Assembly (NCBI GenBank): GCA_023301405.1
Contig: JALZUX010000650.1
Location: 1-5,831, forward strand
Direction of reading: 5' to 3'
Source of the DNA: Granulosicoccaceae bacterium
GTDB taxonomy: Bacteria > Pseudomonadota > Gammaproteobacteria > Granulosicoccales > Granulosicoccaceae
DNA: 5,831 bases
Below, piece after piece: positions 1-5,831 of this stretch. A program made the position numbers and the translations under genes. The notes beneath the pieces were generated by a model. It was not told the DNA's origin. It searched no databases and was given only the letters and a program-made list of their open reading frames with translations. How positions within the stretch are numbered: the stretch's first letter is position 1; each line of letters starts with the position of its first letter.

Positions 1-299
1 GACTGACATGTCAACAACCACATCAGTGCCGGTATTTCAGGAATATCAGACTGGCAGTAGAACACCGCTTTGTCAGTATCTAAACCTAAGGCAATCCAGC
101 TTGCGGCAATTTCTAACCTCGACTGCTGCACTGCCTTTGGATCTTTACTTTTAATCAGCGCGTGTAGATCAGCAAGAAAATAGAAATTTTCTGTGTCTGG
201 TCTCTGGCTGGCCTCAATCGCTGGTCGAATTGCACCGGCGTAGTTTCCGAGGTGTGGAGTGCCGGTGGTCGTGATACCGGTCAAATAAACCTGTTTCAT
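1..299 (-). CDS. trpS: Tryptophanyl-tRNA synthetase, N-terminal part (runs off left edge)
   Basis: This is the start of a class I aminoacyl-tRNA synthetase that charges tRNA(Trp) with tryptophan in the cytoplasm. Read from the ATG at 299-297 it gives 99 complete codons beginning MKQVYLTGITTTGTPHLGNY. The HLGN at residues 16-19, preceded by TP, is the HIGH-type ATP-binding signature of the Rossmann fold. The following AGAIRPAI and the FYFLADLHALI segment (residues about 39-49) are typical of TrpS. The KMSKS loop and anticodon-binding part lie outside the window. The start is well fixed: upstream in-frame codons contain no ATG, GTG or TTG before stops (TAA, TAG) about 20-25 bases away. The purine stretch AGAGAAG sits about 9 bases before the ATG as a moderate ribosome binding site. 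The gene is transcribed away from the polysaccharide genes, so it is a chromosomal flank rather than part of their pathway. The truncation is only the window edge. Confidence 0.95.
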   Translation of the reverse strand, partial: MKQVYLTGITTTGTPHLGNYAGAIRPAIEASQRPDTENFYFLADLHALIKSKDPKAVQQSRLEIAASWIALGLDTDKAVFYCQSDIPEIPALMWLLTCQ

Positions 300-345
300 C
301 CAGGCGAGCTTCTCTTGTAGGGGAGTGGTGTATTACTACCTCAAC

Positions 346-374
346 ATATTACCAGCAGTTCACAAAATTATCGT
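346..374 (-). promoter_or_regulatory. Candidate trpS promoter (extended -10)
   Basis: On the minus strand, TGG immediately precedes TAATAT (plus-strand 346-351), giving an extended -10-like element about 47 bases upstream of the trpS ATG. The -35 region at the right distance (about 369-374, read ACGATA) is a poor match to TTGACA. The placement suits trpS, but the call rests on one hexamer in an AT-rich stretch. Confidence 0.25.
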
Positions 375-461
375 TAAAAGACAAGATTCTATGGCCAACT
401 ATTATTACAGATTCTACATAACCTGCCGCTACCACAAAAAGGATGAGTAAGTTTGAATTAA

Positions 462-490
462 TTGACGCCGTTTCACTTTTGAACTAAAAA
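462..490 (+). promoter_or_regulatory. Candidate sigma70-type promoter for the polysaccharide genes
   Basis: TTGACG at 462-467 (five of six matches to TTGACA) is followed after exactly 17 bases by TAAAAA at 485-490 (four of six matches to TATAAT). This would start transcription near 497 and give a leader of about 205 bases ahead of the first glycosyltransferase. The spacing is ideal but the -10 is mediocre, and similar matches arise by chance in AT-rich DNA. Confidence 0.35.
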
Positions 491-597
491 CATGGTCAAT
501 AGTTACCGAACTTACTCTGCGTGCCGCTATCTCAGACAGGGCCGCATGTGTGCCAACTTTGTTAAATTACATTGAGCATACCAACTCTGCATGTTCT

Positions 598-627
598 CCT
601 ATCGATTCAGCGCATACAATCGGTAGG
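598..627 (+). repeat. Imperfect inverted repeat / hairpin in the glycosyltransferase leader
   Basis: CCTATCGATT (598-607) can pair with AATCGGTAGG (618-627) over 10 base pairs, with one T-G wobble and a 10-base loop. It lies about 75 bases upstream of the first glycosyltransferase ATG. No T-run follows, so it is not a canonical terminator. It could be an operator-like dyad or a structured leader element, but function is unproven. Confidence 0.4.
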
Positions 628-702
628 GACAACGGAATCCTCAATGAGACTGTGAAGTTTCGCTACTAAGAGAACCAAGGCAATTAAATCAGCCTGAATG
701 GA

Positions 703-1914
703 ATGAACAAAACAAACCCAACCAGAGCAAGGCCGGCAAAACAACCAAAGGTCGCGATCATACACGATTGGCTTCCCGTGGTGGGTGGTGCTGAGCGGGT
801 GCTAGAACAACTGATTAATCTGTATCCCGATGCAGAGATATTCACGCTGTTCGATTTCCTGTCTCGTGAAGACGCCCCGTTCCTGAAGGGCAAGACGGTG
901 CACAAGAGCCTATTGCAAAAATTCCCTTTCTCAAAGCGTTTTTACCGAAACCTTTTACCGTTGTTTCCATTTGCCATTGAGCAGTTTGACCTCAGTCGTT
1001 TCGACCTGATCCTCTCTTCCAGTGCGGCCGTCGCCAAGGGAATTATCACTTCCCCTAACCAGTTGCACGTGTGTTACTGCCATTCGCCAATGCGCTACGC
1101 ATGGGATTTGCAACAGCAGTATTTACAACAAACAGGACTTAACAAAGGCATCCGGTCGATATTTGTCCGCTACGTACTCTATAAATTACGTATTTGGGAC
1201 GTAGTATCATCTAATCGCGTAGATTCTTTCATTGCTAATTCAGGCTATATCCGCAATCGAATCAGCAAAACCTACCGGCGTGACGCCAAAGTTATCTATC
1301 CTCCGGTGGATATCCAGCGTTTTACGGTGTGTACACAAAAAGAAGATTTCTATGTCACCGCGTCAAGGCAAGTACCTTACAAACGCATTGACCTCATTGT
1401 TAAAGCTTTTCGACAGATGCCAGACAAGAGGCTAGTGGTAATTGGCGATGGACCAGAATATAAAAAAATCAAGGCTCTCGCCGGGGACAACGTAGAAATA
1501 TTAGGATATCAAGGCGACGACGTACTCCTTGACCACTTGCGTAGAGCAAAAGCCTTTATTTTTGCGGCTCAAGAAGATTTCGGGATTATTCCCGTCGAAG
1601 CGCAAGCTTGTGGTACACCGGTTATTGCTTTCGGGCGTGGGGGCGCGTGTGAAACTGTATTAGATAAAATCACAGGTTTACTTTTCGACGAGCAAACGGA
1701 AGCCTCTCTGATTGACGCAGTGGCACGGTTTGAGCGGTTACAAAACGACTTCAGAGCTGATGTTATCCGCCAGCACGCAACTGAATTCTCAACGGAGCGT
1801 TTTTGCATGGAAATGTCCAGACACATACAGAAAGAGCTAAAGATGCGAGCTAAATCAACGATACAACCGAGAAACCCTGATGATATCGAGAATGTACGGA
1901 AATTTTCTCGCTAA
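703..1914 (+). CDS. Family GT4 glycosyltransferase (WbaZ/mannosyltransferase-like)
   Basis: A 403-residue GT-B fold sugar transferase, predicted to move a sugar from a nucleotide donor to a growing lipid-linked oligosaccharide at the cytoplasmic membrane face. The N-terminal domain starts KVAIIHDWLPVVGGAERVL (residues 16-34), with the glycine-rich GGAER loop at 28-32. The segment around residues 122-135 (HVCYCHSPMRYAWD) is characteristic of this subfamily. The C-terminal donor-binding domain has the basic pair K227-R228, the VIGDGPE strand near 246-252, and EDFGIIPVE (291-299), the E-x7-E motif of retaining GT4 enzymes, followed by ACGTPVIAFGRGG. Length and motif order are normal for the family. 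The ATG at 703 is the only usable start after an in-frame TAA at 685. It lacks a well-placed Shine-Dalgarno: AAGG at 677-680 is over 20 bases away. It resembles mannosyltransferases of O-antigen clusters, but the actual sugar cannot be read from sequence. The tail after about residue 380 is basic and probably variable. Confidence 0.93.
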   Translation: MNKTNPTRARPAKQPKVAIIHDWLPVVGGAERVLEQLINLYPDAEIFTLFDFLSREDAPFLKGKTVHKSLLQKFPFSKRFYRNLLPLFPFAIEQFDLSRFDLILSSSAAVAKGIITSPNQLHVCYCHSPMRYAWDLQQQYLQQTGLNKGIRSIFVRYVLYKLRIWDVVSSNRVDSFIANSGYIRNRISKTYRRDAKVIYPPVDIQRFTVCTQKEDFYVTASRQVPYKRIDLIVKAFRQMPDKRLVVIGDGPEYKKIKALAGDNVEILGYQGDDVLLDHLRRAKAFIFAAQEDFGIIPVEAQACGTPVIAFGRGGACETVLDKITGLLFDEQTEASLIDAVARFERLQNDFRADVIRQHATEFSTERFCMEMSRHIQKELKMRAKSTIQPRNPDDIENVRKFSR

Positions 1915-2074
1915 ATAATGCACACTTAGGAACTTGAGCTGCCAGTCGGCGGCATCTTCCACCCTGCTGTTTCATCCCTGGTAGTTAGTGCTACCGACAC
2001 GATGATCACCCCTAAGCGAGACTAGTACAATTCTTAAGGCACTTGGCGCAACCTTCAGCGGTGCACTCATTACG
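1915..2074. other. Gap between first glycosyltransferase and flippase, with two small hairpins
   Basis: GCTGCC (1938-1943) can pair with GGCGGC (1948-1953) around a 4-base loop, with one wobble. GGTAG (1980-1984) can pair with CTACC (1991-1995). Neither is followed by a T-run, so termination is doubtful. The part from about 2006 onward appears to be protein-coding in the flippase frame (see the flippase entry), so the real non-coding gap may be only about 90 bases. Confidence 0.4.
2002..2074 (+). other. Probable missing N-terminal coding segment of the flippase
   Basis: ATG 2002 reads MITPKRD and then TAG (2023-2025). The frame one base over, open from TCA 2006 through ACT 2021, continues as TSTILKALGATFSGALIT directly into the annotated flippase. 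The hydrophobic, glycine-containing segment is what family members usually show at helix 1, so the native protein probably began near 2002 with about 24 extra residues. Either a one-base indel disrupted it (real mutation or sequencing error), or a non-standard start such as ATT 2030 is used. No strong ribosome binding site precedes ATG 2002. Confidence 0.55.
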
Positions 2075-3481
2075 TTGGTGTGCCACTTTTTCACCTTAAT
2101 GTTTCTTGCCAGAATGCTGGACAGAGAAACAATGGGCTTGTATTTTATCGCCTTGATGGTTACTTTTTTGCTGAAATTACTCAGCGATCTGGGCGTCGAT
2201 CTAGCATTCGTTAAACAGTACCCAGAGGAAACAGATCAAGGTAAAAGTAATCTACTGCGTACTGTATTTTTTATCAGGCTGCTGTCATGCACTGTGGTGA
2301 CCCTTCTCTACAAGACGGTCGAAGCCAGCGGCGCCATATCCTTCATCAATTTGATTTCTGACTTCACCTTTTTGACGCTGGCATTGTTTTGGATGCACAG
2401 TTTCCGCGAACTACTGCTTCGACTACTTCAGGCAACACAACAATTTAACATTTATGCCGGCACTCAAGTCCTGGCAGCGACATTAAAAGCACTATTGGTT
2501 CTTGGTTTGCTCCTCCTGAGCAACGTTGGTGTTAAACATGTCCTTGTCATTGAAACCATCGCGTTTCTTGCTTCAATTCTATTCGCTGCCTACAGAATAA
2601 AAGACACTCTGCTTGCAGCCCTTAATGCAAAGCTAGGTGGCGGGAAGGCCATTATTCAATTCGGCTACCCTCTGTATCTGAACGCCCTTTTAAATCTAGG
2701 TAATGAGCGTGTTTCGCAATATATTGTCGCCGGCTTTGGCGGTCCGCTTTCAATGGCTTTTTTTGGTATTGCGGAAAGGCTAGCCGATGCAGGCAGCCGA
2801 TTATTTGAATCATTTGTAAACGTATATTACCCCACCCAAACACGTTATTTCGCAGAAAAAAATACCGACCAAGCTAAACAGTTTGCCAATCGCTCCATGA
2901 TGTGGATTGCATTTATCATCACCTCTGGAATTGTATCTTTTACCATATTACGTGAACCTGTAATATTGATATTCTTCACAGAGAAGTACCTCAGCGTCAC
3001 TAATGCCGCAGCAATGTTCTTTGGCGTACTATTACTACGATCAATGCAAACTCTTATGGGGTATTTCGGGGTTGCAGCAGGCGAGAAGTTTCTACCTGTA
3101 AAAGTGAGCCTGGTATCAAGTGTTGTCAATGTCGCGCTTTGTTACCTTCTTTTTAAAATATACGGATATCAAGGTGCTATCGCAGCCTTGGTACTCACCC
3201 AACTATTAATGAATGTACTTTATTTTGTGTGGCTCAGAAAAAGCGGGTACGAATTACATATCAAGCCCATAGTAATCTTATGCACACTTTGTGTAGCCGC
3301 CATTACGGTAGTTTATCTGCTGACCGAGCACTTAGCATTAAGTACACTGGTATTGCCTGCTTTCATATTGGCATGCATGGCGCTACTACCCGGGTTGAGA
3401 AATGACACAACCAAAGCATTGACAAAAGTCTGCACTACTATAACTAGTCGCATGCAAGCCAAAAACATCAGAAACGCATAA
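2075..3481 (+). CDS. Wzx-like lipid-linked oligosaccharide flippase (5' end uncertain)
   Basis: A multi-pass inner-membrane protein of the MOP/polysaccharide flippase superfamily. It is expected to move an undecaprenyl-diphosphate-linked repeat unit from the cytoplasmic to the periplasmic face. From TTG 2075 it is 468 residues with roughly a dozen hydrophobic segments, for example near residues 20-40, 90-108, 130-150, 155-172, 275-297, 310-330, 345-362, 366-388, 398-416 and 420-438. Family-like features are FLARMLDRETMGLYF (about 10-24) in the first loop, conserved charged residues in short loops, and a short basic C-terminal tail. The start is problematic. Codons upstream of TTG stay open back to 2006 and read ILKALGATFSGALIT just before it, which looks like the real beginning of helix 1. 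No ATG, GTG or earlier TTG lies in that frame, and ATG 2002 is in another frame that hits TAG at 2023. A single-base shift between about 2005 and 2022 would join them. The gene ends 15 bases before the next transferase, suggesting co-transcription. Confidence 0.88.
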   Translation: MVCHFFTLMFLARMLDRETMGLYFIALMVTFLLKLLSDLGVDLAFVKQYPEETDQGKSNLLRTVFFIRLLSCTVVTLLYKTVEASGAISFINLISDFTFLTLALFWMHSFRELLLRLLQATQQFNIYAGTQVLAATLKALLVLGLLLLSNVGVKHVLVIETIAFLASILFAAYRIKDTLLAALNAKLGGGKAIIQFGYPLYLNALLNLGNERVSQYIVAGFGGPLSMAFFGIAERLADAGSRLFESFVNVYYPTQTRYFAEKNTDQAKQFANRSMMWIAFIITSGIVSFTILREPVILIFFTEKYLSVTNAAAMFFGVLLLRSMQTLMGYFGVAAGEKFLPVKVSLVSSVVNVALCYLLFKIYGYQGAIAALVLTQLLMNVLYFVWLRKSGYELHIKPIVILCTLCVAAITVVYLLTEHLALSTLVLPAFILACMALLPGLRNDTTKALTKVCTTITSRMQAKNIRNA

Positions 3482-3496
3482 TCGATTGTAGATGAC

Positions 3497-4714
3497 ATGA
3501 AAATACTTCTCCTAGCTCCAAACCTGCCATACCCCCTCAACAACGGGGGACTGATCCGCGTCCATCACTTGCTGATTAACCTGGCATCACGCTACGAAGT
3601 AACGCTCCTGTGCCCGGAACCTCAGGACGAGGCCCAGAAAGCCGGCATAAAAATTATTGAGTCTCACGGTATTGAGGTGCACACCACTCCAAAGGCCAGA
3701 AGCCAACAAATGGAGAATAAACGCTACTATCAACTGCTTTCTCTTTTTACAAATAAAACTTATCAGTATTACCAGTTCTATTCAAAACACATGCAGGCTG
3801 CGATCGATGCTCGACTGGCAACCAACACCTTCGATCTAATGATTGTTGAATTCTCACAGATGGGGTACTACCGCATCCCGTCAGATATCCCTACTTATCT
3901 TGATCAACATAATGTTGAATACGAAATCATGAAGCGCACCTACGAGACTGAGCAAAGTCCTTTGCGCAAAATGCTGGCTAAGTCAGAATGGAAAAAGTTT
4001 CAAAAACAAGAAATCAGCAATTGTGAAAAATTCACTGCATGCTTAACAACTTCGGTGCGTGACGCTGAAATACTTCAGACCGAATCTCCAAATATAAAGT
4101 GCCATGTTGTACCCAACGGAGTTGATAGCGATTTTTTCAACCCACGAGATACATTGGTTGATCCAAACATCATTCTATTCACCGGCACCATTAGTTACTA
4201 CCCCAACACCGAAGGAGTGCTGTGGTTTTGCAAGAATATATGGCCACTGATTAAACAGAAAAAACCAGAGGCCATTTTTTGTATCGCGGGAAAAGGCCCT
4301 ACGCGGGAAATAGAACAACTCGCAGAAGTAGACAAGCAAATTGTTGTTACGGGCGCTGTCGATGACATGCGCGACTACTACGAAAAAGCAGCGGTAGTTG
4401 TGGTACCACTCAGAGTTGGCGGCGGTACAAGGCTTAAAATACTCGAAGGCATGGCGATGAAAAAAGCCATTATCTCCACTACCCTGGGAGCCGAGGGTAT
4501 CGATCACACAGACGGCAAAGATATTCTTCTAAGAGACACGCCCGAAGATTTCACCGAAGCTGTTGTCAATACTATGGACGACGTAGAGCTACGCTTAAAT
4601 CTTGAACGTGAAGGCCGCAATCTAATTGAAGCGAAATACGACTGGAAAGCAGTCACGGCAAAGCTTTGCGACGTATTTGAAACAGTGGTGAAGAAAACCA
4701 AAGCAGCAGCCTGA
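3497..4714 (+). CDS. Family GT4 glycosyltransferase, second type
   Basis: A 405-residue GT-B fold transferase predicted to add a sugar to the repeat unit on the cytoplasmic side of the membrane. The N-terminus MKILLLAPNLPYPLNNGGL carries the family's donor/acceptor glycine loop (GG at 17-18) and RVHHLL. DQHNVEYE (136-143) contains the HNVE motif common in this subgroup, which resembles the sugar transferases of PEP-CTERM/EPS-type systems. The C-terminal domain begins with VPNGVDSDFF (205-214), then ILFTGTISYYPNTEG (226-240), CIAGKGPTREI (262-272) and PLRVGGGTRLKILEGMA (304-320), in which E317 is the conserved acidic residue of the donor site; GAEGI (331-335) follows. Its motifs differ clearly from those of the first transferase, so it is not a recent duplicate. 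The ATG lies 15 bases after the flippase stop, with no good Shine-Dalgarno, so translational coupling is plausible. The donor and acceptor sugars cannot be told. The gene is full length and looks intact. Confidence 0.92.
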   Translation: MKILLLAPNLPYPLNNGGLIRVHHLLINLASRYEVTLLCPEPQDEAQKAGIKIIESHGIEVHTTPKARSQQMENKRYYQLLSLFTNKTYQYYQFYSKHMQAAIDARLATNTFDLMIVEFSQMGYYRIPSDIPTYLDQHNVEYEIMKRTYETEQSPLRKMLAKSEWKKFQKQEISNCEKFTACLTTSVRDAEILQTESPNIKCHVVPNGVDSDFFNPRDTLVDPNIILFTGTISYYPNTEGVLWFCKNIWPLIKQKKPEAIFCIAGKGPTREIEQLAEVDKQIVVTGAVDDMRDYYEKAAVVVVPLRVGGGTRLKILEGMAMKKAIISTTLGAEGIDHTDGKDILLRDTPEDFTEAVVNTMDDVELRLNLEREGRNLIEAKYDWKAVTAKLCDVFETVVKKTKAAA

Positions 4715-4715
4715 A

Positions 4716-4759
4716 AATACGGCCGTGTATTCGGCACAATTAACCTGTCCGGTCGTATT
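4716..4759 (+). repeat. Inverted repeat after the second glycosyltransferase
   Basis: AATACGGCC (4716-4724) can pair with GGTCGTATT (4751-4759) over nine bases with one wobble, around a 26-base loop. A smaller competing hairpin pairs AATAC with GTATT (4716-4731). It sits just past the transferase stop and lacks a T-run. It could be a weak terminator, or a trace of the insertion-sequence end or of its target site. Confidence 0.35.
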
Positions 4760-4845
4760 GCCTCACTAAGAATGTTACCAAGGCGTAGCCGTTGCCTCAT
4801 ATAACCTGCTACCCGTCGAATTGGCTGATGGGGGCATGGTTTGTC

Positions 4846-4850
4846 GAGGA
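4846..4850 (+). promoter_or_regulatory. Ribosome binding site fixing the transposase start
   Basis: GAGGA lies 8 bases before ATG 4859. It selects MATRQELISTVG as the native transposase N-terminus rather than earlier ATGs, such as 4841 in the same frame or 4792 in another. Confidence 0.6.
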
Positions 4851-4858
4851 ATCTAACA

Positions 4859-5831
4859 ATGGCAACAAGACAAGAGTTAATATCGACTGTAGGCAGACGC
4901 TATCCAGAGGCGCCCGGGGGCAACGAGGCGATATTCTTGACGAATTCACCAAGATCACCGGATATCATCGAAAACATGCCATTCGCGTTCTCTCTAAGGC
5001 CAGCCCACCGCCAGAGAATGCGAGGAAAACAGACCGCGCATCTATGATGACGTCGTCATAGATGTCTTAATACTTCTCTGGGAAGCTTCTGATAGGCTGT
5101 GTGGAAAGCGACTAAAAGCCCTGATTCCCTCTCTACTCGAAGCAATGGAGCGGCATGGGCACCTCGATCTCGACGCGTGTGTCAAAGACAAACTTCTAAC
5201 AATGAGTGCGCGAGTATCGATCGAGCCCTGGAGCCTACTCGCTCAAAGGTCAGCGCTTTCGGAAAACGTCGTCAAGGATCTGGAAATACCTTCAAGCGCC
5301 AAATCCCCGTACGCACATTTTCAGATTGAAACGACCCATCACTAGGCTTTATGGAAGTTGATTTAGTTGAGCATTGCGGTGGCGTAAAACAGGACAGAAA
5401 CTTTGTTCATTCACTGGTCATGACAGATATTGCGAGTGGTTGGACTGAGTGTTTATCGATGCAAGTTCGCAATCAGCTTCTGGTAGTTGAAGGTATTGCA
5501 CCAGCCCAATCTGTTTTGCCATTCAGCATAGTAAGCATTGATACCGACAACGGCAGTGAGTTCATCAACGAGGTTGTTTTTGCCTATTGCAGAGGAATGG
5601 GCTACGAACAGACTAGATCGCGTGCGTATCGAAAAAATGATCAGGCATGGGTTGAACAAAAGAATGGTTCCATCGTGCGTAGGATGGTGGGTTATAACAA
5701 GCTTACTGGATCTGAAGCATGCCAGGCACTTCATCAGGCAGGGTGCGCACGTACAAAAGAAATATCATCTTCCACAAACACCTTGTGAAAGGCTGTTAGC
5801 TCGAGCGGATGTGGAGGATCAATCGAAGGAG
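4859..5831 (+). pseudogene. Degenerate DDE integrase-core transposase (partial)
   Basis: A transposase with an N-terminal helix-turn-helix and an rve/integrase catalytic core, of the type usually annotated as integrase catalytic-domain transposase. I cannot name the IS family with certainty. Homologous protein can be followed through shifting frames. MATRQELISTVGRRYPEAP (from 4859) continues one frame over at 4915 as RGQRGDILDEF...TGYHRKHAIRVL. It shifts again at about 5037 to RIYDDVVIDVL...LLWEASDRLCGKRL, and again at about 5210 to ASIDRALEPTRSK...IPVRTFSD. TGA 5327-5329 then replaces an expected tryptophan, and the same frame resumes NDPSLGFMEVDLVEHCGG. The acidic triad is still encoded: D at 5360-5362, D at 5546-5548 in DTDNGSEF, and E at 5654-5656 in WVEQKNG, with 35 residues between the last two. 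After ACQALHQA (about 5740) roughly 20-30 expected codons are missing, and the protein resumes in another frame as GAHVQKKYHLPQTPCERLL to the window edge. It cannot make a functional enzyme as written. Confidence 0.9.

Larger units (their letters stand above)
300..702. other. Divergent intergenic region between trpS and the polysaccharide genes
   Basis: About 400 bases with no supportable gene. Only tiny open frames occur, such as a 14-codon frame at 443-487 and a 27-codon frame starting at 491. Neither has a properly spaced ribosome binding site or a recognisable product. The stretch should contain the promoters for both divergent transcription units. It holds a candidate minus-strand -10 (346-351), a candidate plus-strand promoter (462-490) and an imperfect inverted repeat (598-627). 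I saw no rho-independent terminator with a T-run, no tRNA and no repeat array in it. Confidence 0.6.
4715..5831 (+). mobile_element. Insertion-sequence remnant (left boundary unresolved, right end outside window)
   Basis: The only identified cargo is a broken DDE transposase beginning at 4859. The left terminus must lie somewhere in 4715-4845, but without the right end I cannot pair terminal inverted repeats or find the target-site duplication. The element is on the same strand as the polysaccharide genes and directly abuts the second glycosyltransferase, which itself is intact. The multiple lesions indicate an old, immobile copy. Confidence 0.7.

Noticed and set aside
443..487. A 14-codon frame (MSKFELIDAVSLLN) preceded by AAAAAGG
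   Set aside because: The purine stretch touches the ATG with no spacer. The frame overlaps the candidate promoter, and the peptide has no recognisable identity.
491..574. A 27-codon frame in the leader region
   Set aside because: No ribosome binding site, unremarkable composition, and too short to support.
1938..1953. GC-rich hairpin after the first glycosyltransferase as a rho-independent terminator
   Set aside because: Six base pairs only, with a wobble, and no following T-run. The downstream gene is in the same direction and functionally linked.
4175..4800. Minus-strand open frames across the end of the second glycosyltransferase and its downstream gap
   Set aside because: They are antisense to a clear, motif-rich glycosyltransferase and show no recognisable protein features.
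4913..4921. Programmed -1 frameshifting in the transposase at CCCGGGGGC
   Set aside because: It is not a canonical slippery heptamer, and the gene carries further frameshifts, a nonsense codon and a deletion, so decay is the simpler explanation.
4792..5061. Open frame starting at 4792 as a separate small protein
   Set aside because: Only its part from about 4915 to 5037 resembles the transposase. The start lies upstream of the real transposase start in an unrelated frame.
5351..5788. Treating the 145-codon transposase core as a stand-alone gene
   Set aside because: It continues in the same frame as the upstream transposase segment across a single TGA, and it lacks the DNA-binding domain. 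Its last residues after about 5740 are out-of-frame readthrough past a deletion.

Overview
This window looks like the edge of a cell-surface polysaccharide gene cluster in a moderate-GC, probably marine or environmental gammaproteobacterium. That assignment is an inference from the TrpS type and overall protein character; no ribosomal RNA or other firm taxonomic marker is present.

Layout. Positions 1-299 hold the first 99 codons of a tryptophanyl-tRNA synthetase gene (trpS) on the minus strand, running off the left edge. A gap of about 400 bases (300-702) separates it from the divergent plus-strand genes. This gap has no convincing gene but contains a candidate promoter and a 10-bp imperfect hairpin. 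Three plus-strand genes follow: a family GT4 glycosyltransferase (703-1914), a Wzx-like lipid-linked oligosaccharide flippase (about 2075-3481), and a second, different GT4 glycosyltransferase (3497-4714). They fit one pathway. The transferases would add sugars to an undecaprenyl-diphosphate-linked repeat unit on the cytoplasmic face, and the flippase would move it across the inner membrane for polymerisation or ligation. The initiating sugar-phosphate transferase, polymerase and export genes are not in the window.

The right end (about 4715-5831) is an insertion-sequence remnant. A DDE integrase-core transposase can be followed across three reading frames and is broken by three single-base frameshifts, one in-frame TGA at a tryptophan position and one internal deletion. 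The DD(35)E acidic residues are still encoded. The element runs off the right edge.

The main anomaly among the surface-polysaccharide genes is the flippase start. The first transmembrane helix continues upstream of the first usable start codon (TTG 2075), through open in-frame codons back to about 2006. The nearest ATG (2002) lies in a different frame, one base out of register. I see no CRISPR array, tRNA or rRNA gene, and no evidence of a previously undescribed system. The points of interest are the flippase 5' end, the leader hairpin and the pattern of transposase decay.
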